The notes beneath the pieces were generated by a model that saw only the letters and a list, made by a program, of their open reading frames with translations, ran no database searches and had not been told where the DNA came from. The position numbers and the translations under genes were made by a program. This document shows positions 27,765-36,377 of a stretch of DNA of 64,000 nt, piece by piece. The stretch is from Dysgonamonadaceae bacterium (GTDB taxonomy: Bacteria > Bacteroidota > Bacteroidia > Bacteroidales > Dysgonomonadaceae), in contig JAIRUA010000007.1 in assembly GCA_031254645.1 (NCBI GenBank), positions 421,127 to 485,126 of the forward strand, read 5' to 3'. Each line of letters begins with the position of its first letter. The stretch's first letter is position 1.

Positions 27765-28376
27765 CTACATCAACACTCCCTTCCCCTCTCTAACAACTTC
27801 CGGCTCATCACCCGTACAATCCACCACAGTAGAAGGCTCAACATCACCATATCCGCCATCAATAACAATATCTACCGCACTACCCCACTTTTCGAAAATC
27901 AATTCAGGGTCGGTAATGTATTCAATATCTTCATCGGCTGTTTTGGTTTTGGCGCTCGTGTTCAATACCGGATTTCCGAGTTGGGCTACAATTTCACGAA
28001 TAATATTGTTGTTGGGCACACGAATACCGATTGTTTTTTTATTTTTATAAATCTTTGGCAGCGACGATGTTGTTGGTAAGATAAATGTAAACGGACCCGG
28101 CAGATTTTTTCGCATCAACTTAAATGTGGGCGTATTCACTTTGGCGTATTCGCTGATAAAACTCAAATCGTTACAAATAATTGACAGATTACTTTTTTGA
28201 GGATTAATACCTTTGAGAACGCAAATTCTTTCTACCGCTCGCACATTAAGCGCATCACAACCAATGCCATAAACAGTATCGGTCGGGTAAATAATAATAC
28301 CACCATCACGAAGTACGGAAACAATTTTCTCGATTTCGCGAGGATTAGGATTGTCGTTATAGAGTTTTATTAGCAT
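27765..28376 (-). CDS. tsaC: Threonylcarbamoyl-AMP synthase (TsaC/Sua5/YrdC)
   Basis: 203 residues, full length for the short TsaC form. YrdC signatures: GGIIIYPTDTVYGIGCDA, KGINPQKSNLSI (a K-R/N-S region), LPGPFTFILP and IGIRVPNN. It makes L-threonylcarbamoyl-AMP from Thr, bicarbonate and ATP for t6A37 of ANN-decoding tRNAs. Minus strand, convergent with the TonB receptor and sharing its terminator. Confidence 0.95.
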   Translation of the reverse strand: MLIKLYNDNPNPREIEKIVSVLRDGGIIIYPTDTVYGIGCDALNVRAVERICVLKGINPQKSNLSIICNDLSFISEYAKVNTPTFKLMRKNLPGPFTFILPTTSSLPKIYKNKKTIGIRVPNNNIIREIVAQLGNPVLNTSAKTKTADEDIEYITDPELIFEKWGSAVDIVIDGGYGDVEPSTVVDCTGDEPEVVREGKGVLM

Positions 28377-28510
28377 TGTTTTTTATTTGAAAAGACAAAG
28401 TAACAAAAAAAATAATCATTCTTCAAATAAAGCAGACTTCAATGTAGTTAAACTTTTCCTCCGCTACAAAGTCAAACTTGAAAGCAAACAACAAAAAGAA
28501 TATCACAATT

Positions 28511-29155
28511 ATGAAAAAAAATATCCTCACACTAGCTACATTGTTTATCGCTCTGACAGTTTGTGCACAAAGTTCAGAAGAATCACGTGCTATTTTAGAC
28601 AGAGCGTTTGCAAGCTACGAATCTTCCAACGGAATCAGCCTACTATTTACCATAAATGTTACCGAAGCAAACGGTGTAACTCATCAAGCGCAATCGGGCG
28701 AAGCAAAGATTAAAGGCGACAAATTCAGATTAATAATGAGCGGCATCGATATTTGGTTTGACGGAACAACACAATGGGTGCTAATGCGCGATGTTGATGA
28801 AGTAAGTATCACTAATCCAACAGGTAATGATATAGCCGCAATTAGTCCACTCGCATTATTAGGAATGTATAAAACCGGTTTTTCGCTGAATCAGTCCGTA
28901 TCAAAAACTGTGAACGGAAGAAATAGTTATGTGATAGATATGGTTCCCGTGTTAGGCAACAACGATTTCAGAGAAGTTTCCGTGGCTATTGATAAACAAA
29001 CAAACACCATCGTGCAAGTAAACTTGACATTGAGCAACGGCATGAAAAATCGAATTGATATTACAAATTACAATGCAAATCATAATTTTTCCGATTCGGA
29101 ATTTGTATTTAATCCAAGTAATCATCCAAACATAGAAATTGTTGATTTGAGATAA
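28511..29155 (+). CDS. LolA-like periplasmic lipoprotein carrier family protein
   Basis: 214 residues from ATG 28511, the start that gives a clean signal peptide (MKKNILTLATLFIALTVCAQ); an upstream in-frame start adds a polar extension. The mature part has the LolA open-barrel pattern: SGEAKIKGDKFRLIMSGIDIWFDGTTQWVL, then the repeated beta strands to DFREVSVAIDKQTNTIVQV. It is predicted to carry outer-membrane lipoproteins through the periplasm; LolA and LolA-like proteins are hard to separate by eye. Confidence 0.78.
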   Translation: MKKNILTLATLFIALTVCAQSSEESRAILDRAFASYESSNGISLLFTINVTEANGVTHQAQSGEAKIKGDKFRLIMSGIDIWFDGTTQWVLMRDVDEVSITNPTGNDIAAISPLALLGMYKTGFSLNQSVSKTVNGRNSYVIDMVPVLGNNDFREVSVAIDKQTNTIVQVNLTLSNGMKNRIDITNYNANHNFSDSEFVFNPSNHPNIEIVDLR

Positions 29156-29180
29156 ACAATGATATAAATGATAGTGTTTA

Positions 29181-29222
29181 AGCATCTTTAGCTCAGAAAT
29201 AATTGAATAAAGATGCTTTTTT
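29181..29222 (+). terminator. Rho-independent terminator after the lolA-like gene
   Basis: AGCATCTTTA pairs with TAAAGATGCT around a 17-nt loop, followed by TTTTTT at 29217-29222. Confidence 0.85.
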
Positions 29223-29288
29223 GGTATTAAACGGAAATAATCAATCAGTAATAACAGACATTTTTCACGAAAGATAATCTCAATAGTT

Positions 29289-29320
29289 TTTGCGCAATTG
29301 TCAACAAAACAGTATCTTTG
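29289..29320 (+). promoter_or_regulatory. trxB promoter
   Basis: TTTG (29289-29292), 20-bp spacer, TATCTTTG (29313-29320): a full match to the Bacteroidota consensus. The leader to the trxB ATG is ~27 nt. Confidence 0.85.
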
Positions 29321-29350
29321 TTCGTTAAAATAAAACAGAACAAATAAAAT

Positions 29351-30295
29351 ATGAGAAATAAAGTTCGTTGCCTGATTATCGGCTCAGGTCCTGCCGGATA
29401 TACGGCTGCCATTTATGCTTCGCGTGCCCTCCTCGAACCTGTTCTTTACGAAGGAATTCAACCCGGAGGACAGCTCACTACGACCACAGAAGTAGAAAAT
29501 TTCCCCGGATATCCCGAAGGAATTACTGGAATGGAGTTAATGGAAGATCTCAAAAAACAAGCGCAAAAATACGGAACAGAAGTTCGTTCGGGAATCATTA
29601 CATCAGTCGATTTTTCCGTTCGTCCGTTCAAAATAACCATCAACGGTGGCGAACAAGAAATCGAAGCCGATTCCGTTATCGTTTCTACAGGCGCTTCCGC
29701 CAAATATCTCGGACTGCCCGACGAAACAAAATATGCCGGAATGGGCGTATCGGCGTGCGCTACGTGCGACGGATTTTTCTATCGTCGAAAAAAAGTTGCC
29801 GTTGTAGGTGGTGGCGATACTGCTTGCGAGGAAGCGATTTATTTGGCAGGATTAGCCGAAAAAGTGTATTTGATTGTTCGCAAACCGTTCTTTCGCGCAT
29901 CGCAAATTATGCAAGACAGAGTGATGAACAATCCGAAAATCGAAGTACTTTTTGAACACAATACACTCGGACTTTTCGGTGAAAACGGTGTCGAAGGTGC
30001 ACATTTGGTAAAACGTATGGGCGAAGCCGACGAAGAAAAAGTGGATATCGCAATTGATGGTTTTTTCCTCGCTATCGGACACAAACCCAATACCGACGTT
30101 TTCAAAGATTATCTCGAGCTTGATGAAACCGGCTACATCAAAATTGCCGAACCGACGTCGAAAACCAATATCGAAGGTATTTTTGCTGCCGGCGACGTTG
30201 CCGACCCACATTATCGCCAAGCTGTTTCGGCTGCCGGAATGGGCTGTCGTGCTGCAATTGATGTGGAACGTTATCTATCCGAAAAAGGGCTATAG
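29351..30295 (+). CDS. trxB: Thioredoxin-disulfide reductase
   Basis: 314 residues. N-terminal FAD-binding IGSGPAGYTAAIYASRA, the redox centre CATC followed by DGFF near residues 136-141, the NADPH-binding VVGGGDTACEEA, and the C-terminal FAD motif GIFAAGDVAD. It transfers electrons from NADPH to thioredoxin in the cytosol. A full consensus promoter precedes it, and it appears to be transcribed alone or with mdh 100 bp downstream. Confidence 0.97.
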   Translation: MRNKVRCLIIGSGPAGYTAAIYASRALLEPVLYEGIQPGGQLTTTTEVENFPGYPEGITGMELMEDLKKQAQKYGTEVRSGIITSVDFSVRPFKITINGGEQEIEADSVIVSTGASAKYLGLPDETKYAGMGVSACATCDGFFYRRKKVAVVGGGDTACEEAIYLAGLAEKVYLIVRKPFFRASQIMQDRVMNNPKIEVLFEHNTLGLFGENGVEGAHLVKRMGEADEEKVDIAIDGFFLAIGHKPNTDVFKDYLELDETGYIKIAEPTSKTNIEGIFAAGDVADPHYRQAVSAAGMGCRAAIDVERYLSEKGL

Positions 30296-30395
30296 AATTT
30301 GCTAATATGCTAATAAATAATGTGCTAATGCAAATCTCCATCTCTTTAATGATTTAACAGTTTAACGATTTAACAACTTAACAAATAAAAAAATT

Positions 30396-31337
30396 ATGTC
30401 AAAAGTAACAGTAATTGGCGCCGGAAACGTAGGTGCCACGTGCGTAAATGTTCTTGCTTTCAACGAAGTAGCAGACGAAATTGTAGTATTAGACGTGAAA
30501 GAAGGTGTAGCTGAAGGTAAAGTATTGGATATTTTCCAAACCGCTTCGTTGCTCGGTTTCGATTCTAAAATTGTAGGCTGTACAAATGATTATGCTCAAA
30601 CGGCTAATTCCGATGTAGTTGTGGTAACTTCGGGTGTTCCTCGTAAACCCGGAATGACCCGTGAAGAACTCATCGGCGTAAACGCAGGAATCGTAAAAAG
30701 CGTTGTTGAAAACACGTTGAAATATTCACCAAATGCCATTATCTTGATTGTTAGCAATCCGATGGACACAATGACTTATTTGGCGTTGAAAACAAGCGGA
30801 TTACCAAAAAATCGCGTCTTCGGAATGGGTGGCGCATTAGATAGCGCACGTTTCAAATGCTATTTGAGCAAAGCGTTGAACGCGCCCACTAACGAATTGG
30901 AAGCAATGGTAATAGGTGGACACGGCGATACAACAATGATTCCATTGACTCGTTTCGCGTCGTACGCAGGTCGTCCGGTGAGCGAATTGATGGACAAAGT
31001 AACGTTAGACAAAGTAGCTGCCGACACAATGGTGGGCGGTGCAACGCTAACAGCATTGTTGGGAACTTCGGCTTGGTACGCTCCCGGCGCTGCGGCAGCA
31101 TACGTAGTTGAGTCAATTATCCACGACCAAAAGAAAATCATTCCGAGCTGCGTAGCGTTAGAGGGTGAATATGGCGAAACAGATATTTGTATTGGTGTTC
31201 CGACAGTTATCGGTAAAAATGGTGCGGAAGAAATTCTTGATTACAAATTAAACGACGAAGAAAAGGTATTGTTTACAAAAAGTGCAACTGCCGTTCGTGC
31301 AACAAATGATGTATTGAAGGAAATTGGCGTGTTGTAA
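30396..31337 (+). CDS. mdh: Malate dehydrogenase
   Basis: 313 residues. NAD-binding VIGAGNVGAT, the Asp that selects NAD (VLDVKEG), substrate arginines in TSGVPRKPGMTREEL, the catalytic pair with H in VIGGHGDTTM, and the SNPMD loop. It is the LDH-like type of MDH common in Bacteroidota, converting malate and oxaloacetate. Its position after trxB by 100 bp suggests possible co-transcription; the gap is AT-rich with short TTTAAC-type repeats. Confidence 0.97.
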   Translation: MSKVTVIGAGNVGATCVNVLAFNEVADEIVVLDVKEGVAEGKVLDIFQTASLLGFDSKIVGCTNDYAQTANSDVVVVTSGVPRKPGMTREELIGVNAGIVKSVVENTLKYSPNAIILIVSNPMDTMTYLALKTSGLPKNRVFGMGGALDSARFKCYLSKALNAPTNELEAMVIGGHGDTTMIPLTRFASYAGRPVSELMDKVTLDKVAADTMVGGATLTALLGTSAWYAPGAAAAYVVESIIHDQKKIIPSCVALEGEYGETDICIGVPTVIGKNGAEEILDYKLNDEEKVLFTKSATAVRATNDVLKEIGVL

Positions 31338-31351
31338 GTAGAGATTTTTTG

Positions 31352-31438
31352 AACACAGATAACGCGGATTAGCACAGATTCTTTATCAATAAAATATAGA
31401 AATCCGGAAAAATCCGCGTTATTCGCGTCATCTGTGTT
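31352..31438. repeat. REP-like inverted repeat between mdh and the AI-2E transporter gene
   Basis: AACACAGATAACGCGGATT (31352-31370) has partners AATCCGCGTT (31411-31420) and ATCTGTGTT (31430-31438), so the arms pair with a small bulge. It lies between convergent genes, where it may stop both transcripts. Confidence 0.7.
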
Positions 31439-31444
31439 ATATTG

Positions 31445-32563
31445 TCAATCCGGAATTTTCCTTTTTTTCTTCATAAACAAATTTCTCAACATCTTCACTT
31501 GCTGTTCCCCTTTATATCGTGTTGCTATACGCGGCTCGGCAGTTGAGCCGGGCACATATTCGTGGCGATACATATTAATGAAAAGAACAAAAAGCGAAAG
31601 CACCAACGGTCCAAAAATCACACCCCAAAAACCAAACATCGGGATACCGATTAATACTCCAAAAACGGTAATCAACGGATGTATATCAGCCAATCTTTTT
31701 TGCAAAATAAAACGCGCCACATTATCCACACCGCCAATAATGAAAAAACCATACAGCAACATCATAAAGCCGCCCATATAATCGCCACCCATCAGCATAC
31801 CCACACCGATAGGAATCCACACAATCATCGTTCCGATAATGGGAATAATGGTAGAAAAAGCCGTCAGAATAGCATACAAAAGCGGACTGTCAATACCGAA
31901 AAACAAATATCCGAAATACGCAAATAGCCCTTGAATAAATGCCATAGCCGGTATCCCGATGGCATTTGCCTGAATAATAAGACGTGTTTCTTCGGCGAGA
32001 ATTTGTTTGTTTTCCTCATTGAAAGGAAGTACTTCTTTGATTGCTTTTTCGAAGCCATCATTATTATACAACATATAATAAAGCACGAAAAGAATGACAA
32101 TGATATTGATAATAAACGAAATAATGCTATTTCCGAGTGCTTGCAAAACATTTGTGCCAACTCCTGACAAAATGGTAAGAGTTTGGGTAGTAACAATCTC
32201 AAATTCGAGTCTTTCTTCAAGTGTTGTAATGAAATCGCCAATCTGCATACGAATAGTTTCGGGGTCAAAACTAATGCCCGAAATGGTATCAATGACCATA
32301 AATGTGAGTCCCGTTAATGGCGCAAGAAAAAATATAAGCGACACGAGTACGAGCAATAATGCACTTATCGAACGGCTCCAATTCAATTTTTTTGTCAAAT
32401 ATTTTTGCCATCCGTTGAGAATAACATACAGCGTTGCTGCACCCAAAAATCCACTGAGATAGATGCGCGTATATTTGAAGATTATCAATCCTAAAACAAT
32501 CAAGAGTCCAACAAGGACATATTTATAATTTATTTTTTTGCTAATTCCCTTAAATTCTGCCAT
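31445..32563 (-). CDS. AI-2E family transporter (PerM/YdiK-like) membrane protein
   Basis: 372 residues with about eight membrane segments. The family-specific late part is visible: FSTIIPIIGTMIVWIPIGVGMLMGGDYMGG and HPLITVFGVLIGIPMFGFWG. Members export or exchange small molecules; the AI-2 role is shown only for a few, so the substrate is unknown here. Divergent from the SDR operon. Confidence 0.9.
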   Translation of the reverse strand: MAEFKGISKKINYKYVLVGLLIVLGLIIFKYTRIYLSGFLGAATLYVILNGWQKYLTKKLNWSRSISALLLVLVSLIFFLAPLTGLTFMVIDTISGISFDPETIRMQIGDFITTLEERLEFEIVTTQTLTILSGVGTNVLQALGNSIISFIINIIVILFVLYYMLYNNDGFEKAIKEVLPFNEENKQILAEETRLIIQANAIGIPAMAFIQGLFAYFGYLFFGIDSPLLYAILTAFSTIIPIIGTMIVWIPIGVGMLMGGDYMGGFMMLLYGFFIIGGVDNVARFILQKRLADIHPLITVFGVLIGIPMFGFWGVIFGPLVLSLFVLFINMYRHEYVPGSTAEPRIATRYKGEQQVKMLRNLFMKKKRKIPD

Positions 32564-32643
32564 TTATATTATAAGTTATGGGATGTCAAAATGGTTCCCC
32601 GCGTTTAATGTTGTAAAAATACACTTTTTTTCGCATTAAATGC

Positions 32644-32673
32644 TTGTCAGATGATTTTTTTGGCGTAATTTTG
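32644..32673 (+). promoter_or_regulatory. Promoter of the SDR operon
   Basis: TTG (32644-32646), 19-bp spacer, TAATTTTG (32666-32673). The expected transcript start, near 32677, supports ATG 32704 as the SDR start. Confidence 0.65.
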
Positions 32674-32703
32674 GATTTATTTATTGATTTCATAATACAT
32701 CTT

Positions 32704-33465
32704 ATGCGAAAAATAGCATTAATAACCGGGGCAACTTCCGGAATAGGAGAAGCGACATCGCACTTGTTTGCCGAAAATGGCATCAATATTATCATTGCAG
32801 GTCGTCGAGAAGAACGCTTGTCTGTTCTAAAAAACAAACTAGAAAACAAAAATGTTCAAGTGCTTGCGCTTTGCTTCGATGTATGCGATGAAGCACAAGT
32901 AAAAAACGCTCTTTCGAACTTACCCGACGAGTGGAAAAATATCGACATTCTTGTCAATAATGCCGGATTGGCTGCCGGATTGAATACCATTCAAGAAGGC
33001 GATATCAGCGATTGGAATCGAATGATTGACACCAATATAAAAGGATTACTCTACGTTACCCGCCACATTTCGCCCGGAATGACAAAGCGAAAACGAGGAC
33101 ATATCGTAAATATCGGCTCCATTGCCGGAAAAGAAGTGTATGCCAACGGAAACGTTTATTGTGCCACCAAACACGCGGTTGATGCGCTTACAAAGGGAAT
33201 GCGTATCGATTTACTGCCGCACAATGTGCGCGTAACGCAAATTTGTCCCGGCGCAGTAGAAACGGAATTTTCCATTGTGCGCTTTCGCGGCGATAAATCG
33301 CGCGCCGACAAAGTGTATGAAGGTTACGAAAACCTCATTGCCGCCGATATTGCCGATTGCGTATGGTTTGCCGTATCGCGTCCCGAACACGTGAATATCA
33401 ACGATATGTTGGTGATGCCAACGGCACAGGCAACAGGTACATTATTTAATAAAACAACTTCTTAA
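32704..33465 (+). CDS. Short-chain dehydrogenase/reductase (YdfG-like)
   Basis: 253 residues from ATG 32704; the longer frame from 32644 starts inside the promoter. Cofactor loop TGATSGIGEA, GRREERL (basic residues favouring NADP), NNAG, catalytic Ser in IGSIAG, and Tyr/Lys in VYCATK. The C-terminus (ADIADCVWFAVSRPEHVNINDMLVMPT) is typical of YdfG/3-hydroxy acid dehydrogenases (Ser or 3-hydroxypropionate oxidation). First gene of a three-gene operon with an SMP-30 protein and a Gfo/Idh oxidoreductase, so a sugar-type substrate is also possible. Confidence 0.92.
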   Translation: MRKIALITGATSGIGEATSHLFAENGINIIIAGRREERLSVLKNKLENKNVQVLALCFDVCDEAQVKNALSNLPDEWKNIDILVNNAGLAAGLNTIQEGDISDWNRMIDTNIKGLLYVTRHISPGMTKRKRGHIVNIGSIAGKEVYANGNVYCATKHAVDALTKGMRIDLLPHNVRVTQICPGAVETEFSIVRFRGDKSRADKVYEGYENLIAADIADCVWFAVSRPEHVNINDMLVMPTAQATGTLFNKTTS

Positions 33466-33477
33466 TGCCCCAGTAAA

Positions 33478-34359
33478 ATGAAAACACTAAGTATCATTAT
33501 TTTATCACTAATCCCCCTATTCGCTTTCACTCAAAAAAGTAGCTTAATATTCCAAAACGCTGAAATCGAAAGACAAGGTACAGAATTTTCCTTTACCGAA
33601 GGTGCAACAACCGCACCCGATGGGCGAGTATTCTTTACTGATCAACCCAACGACCGAATTTATATTTGGTGTGAAAACGAGGGAGTTTCCCTTTGGCTTG
33701 AAGGAACAGAACGAGCGAACGGTATGTACTTCACTAACGGACAATTATTTGCGTGTGCCGATGAAAATAATCGAATCGTAGTTTTCGATGAAGATAAAAA
33801 TATGACAATCATTCACGAAAAATACGACAACATTCATCTCAACGGACCAAACGATTTGTGGGTTGCACCTAATGGAAATATTTATTTTACAGATCCTTAC
33901 TATCATCGACCTTGGTGGGCAGAAGAACACAGGGAAGCACAACCCTATCGCGGTGTTTATTTCTTATGCACCCGTGGCGAAGTACAACGTGTGATTAATG
34001 ATTTCGAAATGCCCAACGGCATCGTGGGAACACCCGACGGAAAAACACTCTACGTCGCCGATATCAAAGCCGGAAAAACGTGGAAATACGATATTCTTCC
34101 GAACGGAAATCTCACCAATAAAACGTTTTTCGCTCCGCACGGTTCAGACGGAATGACAATTGATGAGCACGGAAATGTGTATCTTACAATAATGAGAAAA
34201 GTGTGGATATATTCGCCCGAAGGCATATTGTTGAAAGAAATCGAATTTCCCGAAGCACCCTCAAGTATCGCCTTTGGCGGAAAAGAGCGAAATATATTGT
34301 TTGTTACTGCTCGTACATCAGTATATACATTGAAAATGAATGTAAAAGGAGTGAACTAA
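33478..34359 (+). CDS. SMP-30/gluconolactonase-like secreted protein
   Basis: 293 residues. Signal peptide (MKTLSIIILSLIPLFAFTQ). Six-bladed propeller of the SMP-30/LRE type: FTEGATTAPDGRVFFTDQP, NGPNDLWVAPNGNIYFTDP and DGMTIDEHGNVYLT carry the metal-binding Glu, Asn and Asp positions. It probably hydrolyses a sugar lactone in the periplasm. It starts 12 bp after the SDR gene and lies 27 bp before a Gfo/Idh gene, consistent with a sugar-oxidation route. Confidence 0.9.
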   Translation: MKTLSIIILSLIPLFAFTQKSSLIFQNAEIERQGTEFSFTEGATTAPDGRVFFTDQPNDRIYIWCENEGVSLWLEGTERANGMYFTNGQLFACADENNRIVVFDEDKNMTIIHEKYDNIHLNGPNDLWVAPNGNIYFTDPYYHRPWWAEEHREAQPYRGVYFLCTRGEVQRVINDFEMPNGIVGTPDGKTLYVADIKAGKTWKYDILPNGNLTNKTFFAPHGSDGMTIDEHGNVYLTIMRKVWIYSPEGILLKEIEFPEAPSSIAFGGKERNILFVTARTSVYTLKMNVKGVN

Positions 34360-34386
34360 ATAAATCATAAACACAAAATCAAAAAA

Positions 34387-35385
34387 ATGAAACTTGTAGT
34401 TGTAGGCTTTGGCTTTATGGGAATGACCCATACAATCAACATTTTAAAAAATCCGAATCTTCGTTTGGCGGCGATTGTGGACAAAAACGAGAATGTAGTT
34501 CGAGAAAAAGTGGGCGAAAATCCGGGTAATTTCACGACAGGAAGTTTGAGCGTCGAAGAATTGGCAAAAATAAAAGTATATACCAACTTGGTAGAATGTC
34601 TCGATACGGAAAAACCCGATGCTTGTGTTATTGCCGTTCACACGGCGTTGCATTACGAGATGACAAAATTGACGCTCGAAAAAGGTGTTCACGTATTTTT
34701 GGAAAAACCGTTTTGTCTCAACATCGAGGAAGGTGAAAAATTGATTTCGCTTGCCAAATCACAAAACAAGTTGCTGATGATTGGGCACGTAGTGCGTTTT
34801 ATGCCTGCGTATGAAAAATTGAAAGAGATGGTTGACAGCCAAGAATTTGGAAAATTAGAATTTCTTTCGCTCCATCGTTTTTCGGGTCTTCCGGCATGGG
34901 GACAATGGGCGGAAAAGCAGAAAGACTTCGGCTCATCGGGCGGTGCACTGTTCGATTTGGTCATTCACGATATCGATTTCGCTCAATGGCTGTGCGGTGT
35001 GCCTAATAAAATAGACGCTTCATGCCTGCCGGGCAAACTAAGTAACCACGATTACGTGAGCGCGATGTGGTCATACAATCACTCCGATTTAAAAGTGAAG
35101 GTTGAAGGCGGTAATACATTTCATTCCGCTTATCCGTTTCAAGCAGGATTTAGCGCTCGATTTGCGAATGCAAGCATTTTATTTTCAAGCAAAGAGTCAG
35201 ATAATATTGTGGTGGCTACCGATACCGAAACGAAGTTGATTCCGGTTGGCGATGCAAACGACGGTTTTTCGGGCGAACTTTATTATTTTACGGATTGTAT
35301 TCGGAAAAATGAGGTACCCGAAAAATGCACGGCAGAATCAGCATTGGAAGCGATAAAAGTTTGTTGGTTAATGGTTAATGGTTAA
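34387..35385 (+). CDS. Gfo/Idh/MocA family oxidoreductase
   Basis: 332 residues. N-terminal Rossmann VVVGFGFMGMTHT, the EKPF motif (FLEKPFCLNIEEG), and a C-terminal alpha/beta domain with GGALFDLVIHDIDFAQWLCG carrying the catalytic-type His and Asp. It oxidises or reduces a sugar or inositol-like compound with NAD(P). Third gene of the SDR/SMP-30 operon. The C-terminus (LMVNG) is encoded in TTAATGG repeats that run into the inverted repeat downstream. Confidence 0.93.
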   Translation: MKLVVVGFGFMGMTHTINILKNPNLRLAAIVDKNENVVREKVGENPGNFTTGSLSVEELAKIKVYTNLVECLDTEKPDACVIAVHTALHYEMTKLTLEKGVHVFLEKPFCLNIEEGEKLISLAKSQNKLLMIGHVVRFMPAYEKLKEMVDSQEFGKLEFLSLHRFSGLPAWGQWAEKQKDFGSSGGALFDLVIHDIDFAQWLCGVPNKIDASCLPGKLSNHDYVSAMWSYNHSDLKVKVEGGNTFHSAYPFQAGFSARFANASILFSSKESDNIVVATDTETKLIPVGDANDGFSGELYYFTDCIRKNEVPEKCTAESALEAIKVCWLMVNG

Positions 35386-35386
35386 A

Positions 35387-35483
35387 GGCTAAGGGCTCAA
35401 GGCTAAGGGTTAATGCAGAAACTGTATTTTATTTTGCCTTAATCATTGTTTTTGCATTAACCCTTAGCCTTGAGCCCTTAGCC
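35387..35483. repeat. 31-bp perfect inverted repeat between convergent genes
   Basis: The left arm 35387-35417 and the right arm 35453-35483 are exact reverse complements over 31 bases, built from GGCTAAGGG and CTCAAGGC units, with a 35-nt loop. The right arm contains the cutC stop codon, and the left arm begins just after the Gfo/Idh stop. It should form a very stable hairpin in both transcripts. Confidence 0.88.
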
Positions 35484-36230
35484 ATTAATTAACCCGATTG
35501 TTTTCCGCAATTTTTCCGCATCCGTAATCATCTGTTCATATTCATTTATCGTGATATTCGTTCCCCCCATCGAAACCGTCGGGTTACGAAACTGCATCTT
35601 GCTTTCCACCGCCGAACGTGCCGAAAGATGAAGTTCGCGTACACCTGTTTCCGAAGCGATTTTTGCAATATTTTGGTCTGTGATACCGCTTCCGGGCATA
35701 ATGATAATACGATTTCCGGCTTGCTCTACCAATTTTTTGAGCAATGGAATACCTTGCTCGGCTTTCGGTTGTTGTCCTGATGTAAGAATACGACTGCAGC
35801 CTAATTCAATAATTTTCTCTAAACTCTCAAACGGGTCGCGACACATATCAAACGCACGATGAAACGTTACACTCATATCGCCCGCTGCTTCAATCAACTC
35901 CCTGTTTCGTGCCATATCCACATCGCCTTGCGGCGTTAAGCAACCGATAACGATGCCATCAACACCAATTGTTCGTGCCGCTTCAATGTCTTTCAACATA
36001 GTTTTCTGTTCCAAATCGGAATATAAAAAATCGCCGCTACGTGGACGAATAATCACATTCAACTTGATACTCAGCAACTCGCGAGCAATCGCCATATCGC
36101 CATACGATGGCGTGGTACCCCCTTCGGGTATTGCAGCGCAAAGTTCTACACGATAGGCGCCGCCTTTTTGCGCCTCTATGCAGCTAGCAACAGAATTGGC
36201 GCAAATTTCAATTTTATAATCGGACATCAT
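35478..36230 (-). CDS. cutC: CutC family protein
   Basis: 250 residues, TIM-barrel family. Signatures: EICANSVASCIEAQKGGAYRVELC, the VIIRPRSGDFLYS strand, GVDGIVIGCLTPQGDVD and TFHRAFDM, and GCSRILTSGQQPKAEQG. Called copper homeostasis protein after the bacterial gene; the biochemical activity is still unclear. Minus strand, with a TACTTTTG -7 box 20 bp before the start. Confidence 0.95.
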   Translation of the reverse strand: MMSDYKIEICANSVASCIEAQKGGAYRVELCAAIPEGGTTPSYGDMAIARELLSIKLNVIIRPRSGDFLYSDLEQKTMLKDIEAARTIGVDGIVIGCLTPQGDVDMARNRELIEAAGDMSVTFHRAFDMCRDPFESLEKIIELGCSRILTSGQQPKAEQGIPLLKKLVEQAGNRIIIMPGSGITDQNIAKIASETGVRELHLSARSAVESKMQFRNPTVSMGGTNITINEYEQMITDAEKLRKTIGLING

Positions 36231-36250
36231 TTTCTCTTTTTTTATAGTTG

Positions 36251-36258
36251 CAAAAGTA
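36251..36258 (-). promoter_or_regulatory. cutC -7 box
   Basis: The plus strand reads CAAAAGTA, that is TACTTTTG on the minus strand (TAnnTTTG). There is no exact -33 TTTG 19-21 bp further out. Confidence 0.5.
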
Positions 36259-36377
36259 CTATTTTTTATCGAATCATAAAAATATAATGTTAAAAACCTC
36301 TCTTTTCATTGTTCATATTTATTTTTGATTTATTTTTGATTCCTTAAAAAAACATACATTTAAAATTACACTTGAAT

